Shown: positions 24,261 to 33,723 of the stretch, in pieces
Numbering within the stretch: the first letter of the stretch is position 1
Layout: every line of letters starts with the position of its first letter
NCBI GenBank assembly: GCA_029783825.1
Contig: JAREIK010000801.1
Location: 6,887,890 to 6,951,889 of the forward strand
Length of the DNA stretch: 64,000 nt
Reading direction: 5' to 3'
From: Sapria himalayana
Taxonomy: Eukaryota > Streptophyta > Magnoliopsida > Malpighiales > Rafflesiaceae
Notes under the pieces: generated by a model
The model's database searches: none
Seen by the model: only the letters and a program-made list of their open reading frames with translations
Told to the model about the DNA's origin: nothing
Translations under genes and position numbers: made by a program

Positions 24261-26360
24261 AATTAAATGAGACTTCATACTCTACTCCCTAGCCAAATGA
24301 TCTCCAAAAAAAACCTTTCAATTTCATGACTATTTATCAAAATCTATAAAAACTCTAAAATCATGAAATCAATTTATAAATAACTCATTTGCATGACTAC
24401 CCATCATTAAAAATTACCAAAATATATAAAAATATTTAATAGTTTGAACAACAAATAATTATTACAAAAGTCATGACTATGCAAGTGGGATCAATGAAAC
24501 AATAAATCATGATAGAAGAAAAAGTTGACTTTAATGAAACATAAGCTTAAATTAGAAAACACAAACTTATTCCATAGTCTCAACATAACTGTTTCAGAGA
24601 GAAAATATTGATACAATGATTTCAAAAACAGTCATGGCATTAGTGAAAGTGGTCACATTCAATGAAGTCATGACTAAAATTATGGAATTTGCTGATGAAC
24701 ATCCCTAATGAAATAATTGATAAATGATCCATTGTTTAAGAAGAATTTCAAATGATATGCTAAAGATAAATATTATATGAAAAAGATAGCATGGACTATA
24801 AAAATTTCTAATTGAAATGGAGATTGAAAAATTAGTATAGCTAAAAATGTCAAATATATAATTAATTGAAAAGCAACCCAAGCTTTATTTTTATATTGTG
24901 TGTCATACTTTTTTATCTTGTTATGCATACAATTACTCAAATATTTATACAAAACACTAGAAGAAGTTGTGATACTTAAATTCAATCATGACTTTCTTAC
25001 ATGAAAAATGAAATTGTGACACTCAAACCTAGTAGTGACTATACTTTTAAAAGAAAAATCATGACCATGTGTAAAGTCATGATTATTTTTTATTAGTAGT
25101 GACTGGAACCCAAACCCTTTAAAAGATCACAACCCTAATTTTTTTTTAAATTATTCTTCTTCTCTACTACCAATGAAACTTGATGCGATACATAATTTTA
25201 AAAATCAAAGCTTCAATGAAGGATGAAATACTAATTTTTAAGCTTAGGGCAGGAAATGAGAAAGCTAAAATGAGTCACAGACTAAAGGGAAGTAACATAA
25301 GACACCTGCCATTGAGAATTCCTGCCAAGTTGCATCAGCCGAACCAATATTTTTGACAAGAAGAGGGAGGAGATGAATGACGCCTACTCTAGCTAAGAAG
25401 ATTTTTGTGAGTGAGCAGGGATTTCCGAAATTTATCCACTATCTCCATTAGATGATAAGAGGAAGAATTGGAATAGATTTTGCATCCATATGGAAGAGAC
25501 AACATGATGCTCATGAGAAAGTTTTACTCTAATATTGAGGATATGTAAGGTAATATGTACTATGTACGAAAAGTTTAGGTATATTTTGATATGGATTTTA
25601 TAAATGAGATATTTGGATTTTAGAGGCATGTGAATGATATTACCTTCAAAACCTTAAAAATATAACTAAACTACAAGGCAATCAATAAGATATTGACGGA
25701 TAGTAAAAGTTGTTGGATAGTGTCATCTAAAAGTACTTATAAAAGTTTAGTGAGATGAGATCTAATAGAAAAGAGCAAAGTTTGATTATATTTTTTCTGC
25801 TTTATTTTATAGTCAAATCTTTACCTCTCTACCATCATACAAGATAGGATAATCTCGCTATTTTCCCTAGTGAGAGGGTACAAGATCCATGTGAGAAATA
25901 TTCTGGATAAGTCAATTCTCATCTTCTAAAAAGAGAAATTTTTAGACCATATAATTCACCACTCTTTTATTATGTTATGCTGAACCAAAGAAATCTTGAC
26001 TTTTGAAGACAGATGAATGATACCCATGAATATCATTCCTAATTGAAATTTCAAGTGGATTTCTAGTTGATTTTATTACTATCTTTTTGAATCTTGAACA
26101 TTGATGAATTACTATTGAGGTTAGACTAAAAAGCCATTTCAAATGAATTCTATGCATGCCTTAGTAATCTATGTTCAAAGTATTCTAACAAGCCTAGAAT
26201 CTCTTGCATGCTGAATTGAGCTAGATTTTTTGTCTCTTCTATCACTGCTACTATTATATCTTAGTTAGATTGATAAGTAGTTTTTTCATCAATCTCTCAT
26301 TTGTAACTTCTTTACCATATATCTTTGATTGATTGGCGATATCAATGAAGTTTGTGGAGA
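24261..26360. other. Gene-less intergenic region
   Basis: No recognisable coding sequence on either strand. AAGCAACCCAAGCTTTATTTTT at about 24872 resembles the Athila post-pol word in forward orientation. Many GTCATGA/TCATGAC words lie between 24470 and 25100. From 25250 to 26330 composition is slightly less AT-rich and may hold old gag debris, but no motif supports this. Confidence 0.4.
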
Positions 26361-26435
26361 AAATTGTAGTTATCTTTCAAAAATTGTAGTTCTCTTTCAA
26401 AAATTGTAGTTCTCTTTCAAAAATTGTAGTTCTCT
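26361..26435. repeat. 20-bp tandem repeat, almost four copies
   Basis: Unit AATTGTAGTTCTCTTTCAAA; the first copy has one substitution (TTATC for TTCTC), the others are identical. A short hairpin follows at once. Spacers are absent, so this is a plain tandem repeat. Confidence 0.9.
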
Positions 26436-27358
26436 AATATATACCTTCACTTTCAAACAATGGAAGTGAAGGTATTTATTAATGACGAGTAAATCAGTAG
26501 ATTGTAGGCTTGATTTGAAAAGTTTGGCTATCTTATTCATGAATAATTTTGTGACTTATATATGTTTAAAATCTAGCATGATTCTTACATATCTTGCAGA
26601 TTGAAGTTAAGATCTATGAGATATGCATGGTTGTTTCTTAGATTTACAAGAACAAATATCACTCTTCCCTAGGGATTAAGAAGATGAGAAGAGGATTGAC
26701 ATAATTAGAAGAATAACAGGGTCAGGATTTGGATGTTAGATCTTTGATCTTACGCCAAATATTAGGATTACCAAATCATTATATACACATCAGTATGATA
26801 TTGTCCACTTTTTCCATGTGATCTAGCCAATGTGGGACTTCGAACGTATTCCTAAAGAAACTCAAAATTTGTCTTATTCTGATGATCATGTTTTTTGTAA
26901 AAAAAATCGGTTGTAATATTTCACTACCAGGAGAAGTCTGACAAGTGACGATTGATGTTCTTATATCAAGCTAAGGACTTGTATGCGAAAATCTCCATTA
27001 AAATTATCCGGACCAACAAATTAATGATGCACGCACTATGAAAGAACTCAATGGTGTTGTTTAATTGCCTCTGATGCTCAATGTCGATTTGTTTAATTAC
27101 CAGTTAACATGAGTTTAAAAGTATTCATCCTTTTAAATTGTAACAAGCTAGGCCATGAAATTAATCTGGGGGTGTTCTGTTTAATTAGATTGAAAATGTG
27201 TTTTCATTTTTGCTGGAATTTTTGCATCATAACTGAACAAGGAGGTGCGTAGCACACACAAAGTTGCCTGTAGGGAACTACGATGTTTGTGCTACGAATC
27301 TATGCTATACACTAGAATTTATCTGTACAAACTAATTATGAAATAAATAAATTCTGTT
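26436..27358. other. Region downstream of the NAC gene, with an LTR-like scrap
   Basis: No gene. Between about 26740 and 26930 the words ATATTGTCCACTTT and AGCCAATGTGGGACTTCGAAC recall a non-coding plant LTR sequence family that carries a TGTGGGAC box. Neither a second LTR nor target duplications are visible, so it would be a solo or truncated copy. 27200-27358 is probably the 3' UTR/flank of the NAC gene on the minus strand; no clear AATAAA signal is seen in the sense orientation. Confidence 0.35.
26441..26475. repeat. Inverted repeat, 12-bp perfect arms
   Basis: ATACCTTCACTT at 26441-26452 and its exact complement AAGTGAAGGTAT at 26464-26475, separated by 11 bases. It adjoins the 20-bp tandem array. 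Possibly the core of a small foldback element. Confidence 0.8.
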
Positions 27359-27949
27359 TCAATAATCCCACAAGTCTCCGAACCCACCACCTACCTGTCC
27401 TACGGAAGACATGTCTGTGCTACTAAGCATGGAATGATTGGGAGACAGCAAATATGCAGATTCTGGAAATTGAAGTGCGAACGAGCTGGCTCGAGTATCG
27501 TTTATTATAAAGGAAGGGGGCGGGTAGGAGTTATAGTGAGAGCTGAAGAAAGAATCTGTGGGTGATGATCGCACCTCCATTGCTTCTAATTCTTTGTCCC
27601 CATCTGGTGTAGATGACTGAGGAGGGCGAGAATGTAACAGTGGTGGGAGTGAGGTGAAATCCAAGAAATCATAATCCCCAAATGTGATGTTCGCTCTTTC
27701 AAATTCTTGGTTGCAAGTTTTCTTATCTCCGTTGCTCTTGTTGAAAACTCGACACACAACCCATCCATCCTGCAACAAAAATTTATCTCCATAATGATCA
27801 AATACACTTAAAAGTTATGAAAATATAACCTAGATCAATTGATAATAAACTTTTTTGTATGTATATATACATATAGTAATAGTATGTAATTAGAGTACTC
27901 TTGTTGGGATAATACTTTGTGGATGAGGAGAATTATACACACACACCAA

Positions 27950-28011
<62 letters not shown>

Positions 28012-28948
28012 AAATCATTTTTTAGTTTTTTACAGTATTTTAGCTTATTTCTAGAGAACTATTCTTTACTTGTTGCTCAAAAAGTGTATTGAAACATAAT
28101 TTTATATAATATGAAGGAAGAAAAAAAATGTTTATGAACAGAATTGTGGCAGATGCGGAAGGTGAGAAGGAAAACATGGGCAGACGTTATGGATTATGAA
28201 CAAAAGGCAAAACAGAAGAGGCACGGTGAAGCAGAAGATCCAGGAGAGTTGGTAAAGCCAATCATAAGGGGTCACGTGATTCAAGAGTAAGGAGGCCATC
28301 CCATCACGTGTATGTATGACGGGCATCGTCTAGTATACCTCTAAAACAAAACAAAAAAAAAAAAAAAAAGCAGTACCTTGGAAGAGCGGGGAAGAATGGA
28401 GGAGGAGGAATTGGAGGATTTAACTTCAAGTCTAAACTCGTGCATTACCCAATCGCTCTTCTCTCCTCTGGGAGCTCTTCCTTTGTAGAAAACAAGCGTC
28501 TTCTTCATGCCGATCACAAGGCTTCCATAGGCATCGTAAATCGTCTTATCTTTCCCGGTGGCCTTCCAGTACCCAGTCTGGGTTGCGCGATTGGTTCGCA
28601 TACCAGTGGGATACTTCTTATCTCTCTCGCAGAAGAAGTACCATTCTTTGCCCCCCATTTTCGCTTTCCCTGACACATAAAACAAACAAAATCAATGCCA
28701 AATGCAAAAAAAGAATGAAGCAAGTTATTAAAAAAAGAAGCTAGTAATCTCTCACTGGGCAAGTCCCATGGCTCACACTTGTTGAGATCTGCTTCCCCAA
28801 TAGCAACCGCGGTGAAGCTGCTGTCTGCTGCCTTGTTGACGAGGTAATGAGTTATGATCTCTTCATCTGTTGGGTGGAACCGAAACCCAGGCGGCAAGTC
28901 TATAATACCATCATCGTCTTCTTTGTTCACCAAAATAGCCTCTTCCAT
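27359..28948 (-). CDS. NAC-domain transcription factor, three exons, 298 residues
   Basis: Plant-specific DNA-binding transcription factor acting in the nucleus. Exons on the minus strand: 28948-28756 (193 bp), 28669-28377 (293 bp), 27769-27359 (411 bp); both introns are GT-AG (donors GTGAGA and GTACTG, acceptors TCAG and GCAG) and phases join cleanly to 298 codons plus TGA. The NAC domain spans about residues 18-173: subdomain [14 protein letters not shown] (18-30), B with [12 protein letters not shown] (53-64), [21 protein letters not shown] (83-102), [21 protein letters not shown] (123-142) and [12 protein letters not shown] (163-173). The C-terminal part is Ser/Pro-rich and acidic in places, as in NAC activation regions, ending FGDLWDY. 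The exon layout (breaks after WDLP and before subdomain E) is the classic NAC one. The sequence resembles the NAM/CUC/ANAC046-087 side of the family, but the exact orthologue is uncertain. No stop or frameshift is seen. Confidence 0.95.
27953..28008. repeat. (AT)28 microsatellite in NAC intron 2
   Basis: Uninterrupted alternating AT of 56 bp within the 607-bp second intron (27770-28376). Likely length-polymorphic; it does not touch the splice sites. The same intron starts, on the sense strand, with a long T run just after the donor (plus positions about 28342-28369). Confidence 0.95.
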
Positions 28949-29069
28949 TCTCTATCACCACCACTGCCACTATCTCTGAATCTATGAAACATGTATCACC
29001 CCAGAAACACAATATTTTTGTTTTGTTTCGTAATAAGCTGGTCAGCTCGGGATTTCCTTGAAGGAGTAG

Positions 29070-29076
29070 TTATAAA
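29070..29076 (-). promoter_or_regulatory. Candidate TATA box of the NAC gene
   Basis: TTTATAA on the minus strand, about 120 bp upstream of the NAC start codon at 28948, preceded by a GA-rich run (GAGAGAGG). Position fits a 5' UTR of roughly 90 bases. This is a motif match only. Confidence 0.35.
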
Positions 29077-29850
29077 GCCTCTCTCTTTTTTTTTTATGTT
29101 TAAAATTTAATATGCGAATGACAAATAAGTCTTTGGTGAGGTTGCTGTCACATCTATATTTGCCTGTTTGAAAGCGAATGAGAAATAGGAAAGGTAAAGT
29201 AGTTCGGGTAGATGTGGAGGCCTTTGGGATCCGTTTCTGACCAAAAACTGAGAGGTTTCATTATCGTGCAGGGGATGCATTGAATGTCAAATTCTGTATG
29301 CGTGATGATTTAAGGAAAAAAAAAGGTAAAACACTATATTACGTTGAGTTTAAAAAAATAATTCATGGTAGTTTAATACCTATATATATATATATATATA
29401 GCATGTTGATGTACAAGATCTAAGAGTATTTGTCTTAAAAATTTATATGAGAGATATAGAGGATGACGATAGTGAGAAAATATTTTTTTGGTAAAATTTG
29501 GGTATTAAAATTTAATTATTTTGAAAATAGTACACTAGATCACAAAATTCTTATTTAGTTATTCTAATTTTAATAATAATGGTATCAATAATATGATAAT
29601 TATGTTAGTAAACAAGATGAATATTATTATTTTATGGTCATAAGATTAAGTCATAAGAATGTTGTTTACTGATATATGACTCATATCGGATACTTGTAAG
29701 TGTTTATATTGGTACTCTAGTCATGGGACAAACTTTAACTCTTCAACTATCTATTTTGATTGAGTTAAGATTTTATGTGTGAGGACATAGTATTATTGCT
29801 TTCTATAAGAGTCAAATACATAGACGAAAAAGGAGGTTACATATGAGAGA
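29077..29850. other. NAC upstream region, no gene
   Basis: Probable promoter-proximal DNA of the NAC gene, turning AT-rich with a (TA)10 run at 29381-29400. No open reading frame or element ends are recognisable before the minisatellite begins. Confidence 0.4.
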
Positions 29851-31235
29851 ACTACCTGGAATAGAGCTATGTGGAAGAGAGCAACTCGGAATAGAGCTAT
29901 GTGGAAGAGAGCAACTCGGAATAGAGCTATGTGGAAGAGAGCAACTCGGAATAGAGCTATGTAGAAGAGAGCAACTCGGAATAGAGCTAAGTGGAAGAGA
30001 GCAACTCGGAATAGAGCTACGTGGAAGAGAGCAACTCGGAATAGAGCTACCTAGAAGAATGCTACCTAGAAAAGAGCTACCTAGAAGAAGGCTACCTGGA
30101 ATAAAGCTACTTAGAAAAGGGCTATTTAGAAGAGAGTTTAACAGAAAGAGAGCTACCTAGAAGAAGGATACCTGAGGGAAGCTACCTAGAAAATGACTAC
30201 ATGAAGGAGGGCTACCTAGAAGAGGGCAGTCTAGATAAGGGCTACCTAGAAGATGGCAGTCTAGATAAGGGCTGCCTAGAAGAGGGCAGTCTAGATAAGG
30301 GCTACCTAGAAGAGGGCAGTCTAGATAAGGGCTGCCTAGAAGAGGGCAGTCTAGATAAGGGCTGCCTAGAAAAGGGCAGTCTAGATAAGGGCTACCTAGA
30401 ATAAGACTGCCTAGAAGAGGATTGCCTAGAAGAGGGTTGCCTAGTTACCTAGAAGAGACTGCCTAGAAGGGGGATGCCTAGAAGGGGGCCGCCTAGAAGG
30501 GGGCCGCCTAGAAGGGGGCCGCCTAGAAGGGGGCCGCCTAGAAGGGAGCCGCCTAGAAGGGCTTCCTAGAAGGGGGCTTCCTAGAAGAGGGCTTCCTAGA
30601 AGGAGGCTGCCTAGAAGACGGCTGCCTAGAAGAGGGCTGCCTAGAAGAGGGCTGCCTAGAAGAGGGCTGCCTAGAAGAGGGCTGCCTATAAGAGGGCTGC
30701 CTATAAGAGGGTTGCCTATAAGAGGGTTGCCTAGCAGAGGGCTGCCTAGAAGAGAACTACCTTGAAAATTGCTACCTGGAAGAGTACCACCTAGAAGAGG
30801 ACTACCTAGAAGATAGCTACATAGAAGGGGGCTACATAGAAGACGACTACTTAGAAGAGAGCTACCTATAAAAGGAGCTACTTAGAAGAGAGCTACCTAT
30901 AAAAGGAGCTACTTAGAAGAGAGCTACCTATAAAAGGAGCTACTTAGAAGAGGGCTACTTATAAAAGGAGCTACTTAGAAAAGGGCTACCTATAAGAGAA
31001 GCTACTTAGAAGAGGGCAACCTAAAAGAAGCTACTTGAAAGATGACTATTAGAAAAGGAATAACTAGAAGAGAGCTTCCTAATTGTAAAAGATAGATTAG
31101 AAATAAGTGATATCTAGAGTACGAGAGACCTAGAGTGAAGAGGGCTATCTAGAAGATGTCTATTTAGAAGTGGGCTGGCTACCTTTAGGAAGACTACATA
31201 GAAGAGGGCTACTTAGAAGAGGGCAACTAAAGTGA
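29851..31235. repeat. Purine-rich minisatellite, 15-bp unit with 30- and 31-bp higher-order blocks
   Basis: The basic unit is close to GCTACCTAGAAGAGG. Block A (29851-30060) has seven 30-bp units in perfect register (GAATAGAGCTATGTGGAAGA with GAGCAACTCG). 30061-30210 is mixed 15-mers. Block B (30211-30390) has six 30-bp units combining GCTACCTAGAAGAGG with GCAGTCTAGATAAGG. From 30391 to about 30770 there are 15-bp units, including five GC-rich GAAGGGGGCCGCCTA copies (about 30478-30555). About 30846-30990 has 31-bp units pairing AAAAGGAGCTACTTAGAAGA with GAGCTACCTAT. The array then decays to about 31235. Two reading frames (29843-30160 and 30201-30404) give 10-residue repeats (LGIELCGREQ and GYLEEGSLDK), expected from a 30-bp period without stops; I do not regard them as genes. 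Confidence 0.95.
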
Positions 31236-32362
31236 AGGTTATCTGTAGATTCGACGTATCAAGGAATAGATTAATACTTTAGTTGTACATACCTCCACTC
31301 TTGTACTAGCTTTTGTGGTAGAGTTAGGGTATTAGACTTGGGTACCTATCATATATGGTAAAAAATAAACCATGACAAGTTTTGAAATAAAATGAAACAA
31401 ATAAAAGGCGGCCAAATAAAATAAAATAAAAAATAGGAGATTAGTTGATCTTTTAACTTCGAGGAAGGATCGGACAGATCTTGTTTATCAACAAGAATAG
31501 ACGCGGAGACGATTCATCTCTTACTTTTAGAAAATTCAAAAGCTGAAGTATTTTTTAAATAAACCATCCAAACCAATTCAAAGTATACCCTTTCTTGAAT
31601 TATCTTGATTCTTTCTTTGCTTTTTTCAAAATAATACGTATCGCTCTTGTCTTGCTCTGACTTGAATATTAACGTTGCCTGCTGCCCATTACATAATTGA
31701 TTCGTAAAAGAAAACAATTTAAGACTCACATTTATCAAAATTATTAATATGTAATTCAGATCCACATTTTCCTCAGTATATGTCATCTCGACATGATGGG
31801 TCGATATGAGAAGAGCATCGGCTAATTGATTGTTACGAGACGAGAGATATGAGAGCAGGAAATCTTGGGATTGTCACAGTAATTTGTGGTGATCGAGGAA
31901 CACACTTGAACATAGCTAATAAGCTTTCGCGGAAGGAAGGCCCAATCTGCTACAAATCACACATCTCTACCATTATTGATGGTAGAGATTTGCTGTTAAA
32001 AAGAATCGTGATCAATTATTTATATCTAGAAGGTACCAAAGTACTCACTTAACAGTAGCGCAGTGTTGTGTGATTTGACGAAGCGAAGCGTGGAAAATGA
32101 TGGATTGTTGATGATGGAGATCACTAATAATGGAGTGATGTTCAATTCAATCGCATGTTTTTTTTGTTTTAGTGAGGTAATTGCTAACGTTTTTTTTTTT
32201 TTTTTGTCAAAATTATATGTTTGTTTTCATAACACAAAAGTACTAGTGTTTTTGTTTTATTTTAATATATTATATACCAAATCCAAAAATAATTATGTAC
32301 TTAAAACAATCTTACTCAACACTAGAAACAATGAGGCAACCCCTATTCTAAATTTGGATTTC
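31236..32362. other. Intergenic region between minisatellite and MULE
   Basis: No recognised gene. Short reading frames at 31514-31786 (minus, 90 codons) and 31849-32052 (plus, 67 codons) have no motif I recognise; the base composition around 31790-32100 is richer in GC than the surroundings and could be an old captured or host fragment. A perfect short inverted repeat lies at 31963-31989. Confidence 0.35.
31963..31989. repeat. Inverted repeat, 11-bp perfect arms
   Basis: ATCTCTACCAT and ATGGTAGAGAT around a 5-base loop TATTG. Isolated hairpin, no poly-T tract after it. Confidence 0.75.
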
Positions 32363-32730
32363 TAAATTCAATATTTAATTCGGATTTCTAAATTATGCCC
32401 AAACTAGTGCGTCTGAAAATACTGTGGCAATGCCTGTCGTTGTGAACGATGACTATTGCCATGATGTTGATATTTTAAAATTCAATAGTTGGCGTTCACA
32501 ATGCTGGGTACTGAATTTTAAAATTTTCAAAATGTCGGTATTGGGAATGACGGCTATTTAATTAAACAAATGACCATCATTTTCAACGCCGGTTATTGAA
32601 CAAGTTTATCTCTAAACGATCATCTTCTTCCTTCTCCTCATTTTTCTCTTCTCCACTTTCACTTAGTCCTCGATTTTCTTCCGCCGTTTATTCTACCGGT
32701 GGCCTCCCCTTCTCCACCAGACCCCACCTC
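32363..32730 (+). repeat. Left terminal inverted repeat of the MULE
   Basis: Complementary to the right end: the outer part (AATATTTAATTCGGATTTCTAA, then ATGCCCAAACTAGT) matches the complement of about 39405-39447, and the inner part (CTTCTCCACTTTCAC, CGATTTTCTTC, GTTTATTCTACCGGTGGC, CTCCACCAGACCC) matches the complement of about 38940-39020 and of 38575-38655. A reading frame at 32596-32811 lies wholly in this repeat and is not a gene. Confidence 0.8.
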
Positions 32731-33094
32731 GGCGACGACAAGGTTGCATCGCACAAGCATTCAACAGCTCTCTTTCCGAGATTTGTTATTTGTCCTATTT
32801 TATTGCGATAAGATTTAGGGGCGTTAGGGTTTAATGGTACAAAACTTTGTTGTTTTATTATGTTTGTTATTTGACTGAAACTGTTATTGTGTTTTCTAAT
32901 ATTGTTTTCTAGATATTTGGCTTAATATAAGTTCTATATCTCTAAATATATAGGCACATAATATCTACAACATAACATAATAAAATCCAAAATATACATG
33001 CATGTGGAGTATTCAACACAATGTACCTATAACATAAAATATATTAGAACATTCTCTCTTCCATGTATATCTACTTTATGACACCCATATCCAT

Positions 33095-33112
33095 ACACAC
33101 ACACACACACAC
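33095..33112. repeat. (AC)9 microsatellite
   Basis: Dinucleotide run inside the 5' non-coding part of the MULE. Confidence 0.85.
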
Positions 33113-33723
33113 ATGTTTCTATAATATAAAATATGTATGTTCTCATTTTTTTTTATATTTAAACATTCAATTTACTAAAATTTTCAAATGTTTCACTTAT
33201 AAAATATTTTCAATAATTAAATTCTATGGTAAATAAAAAAAAATCAGTAAAAAAGCATAATCAAAGAAAACATATTTTTTAAGAAATTGATAAAATTTTT
33301 TCACGTATTCTCTTATGCTATATGGGCATAGCATCACATATAAAAATATATTTTAGAACATGTTAAAATATATAGTTTATATTTAAGAACATCTTTAATA
33401 CAAAAAATCATACAAATATGTCACTTATTTAACATGTTTCATAAATGATGCATAACATATATGGTATAAGATATAAGGAGCAAATGCAACAAAAATAATT
33501 TTGAATGCTTATTTTAGTTTATTTCTATATAAAATCATACAAATATGGTATTTAGCGAAAATAGATATCTACCCCATCAAGTTGAGAAATGAAACATAAA
33601 ATTATCAAAAAAAATTAGGACCTATATAAGCATTGTCTATTCAATAATCATCTCTCATATTTTTTAAATTTTTTTACTTGTTTTGAAACATGTCAATTAT
33701 ATCTGTTTTCTCTATTCCAGTAA

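Noticed and set aside
26361..26435. CRISPR-like or regularly spaced repeat array
   Set aside because: Units are contiguous 20-mers without spacers, in a plant nuclear context. Plain tandem repeat.
29843..30404. Repeat-protein genes with LGIELCGREQ and GYLEEGSLDK repeats
   Set aside because: They are explained by a 30-bp tandem unit without stops. No promoter, intron, conserved flank or known family supports coding.
31514..32365. Possible small host genes between the minisatellite and the MULE
   Set aside because: Frames at 31514-31786, 31849-32052 and 32063-32365 lack any motif; the last runs through poly-T and AT-rich repeats. Described only as intergenic.
32596..32811. 71-codon Ser-rich frame
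   Set aside because: Entirely within the left inverted repeat of the MULE; its complement recurs in the right end.
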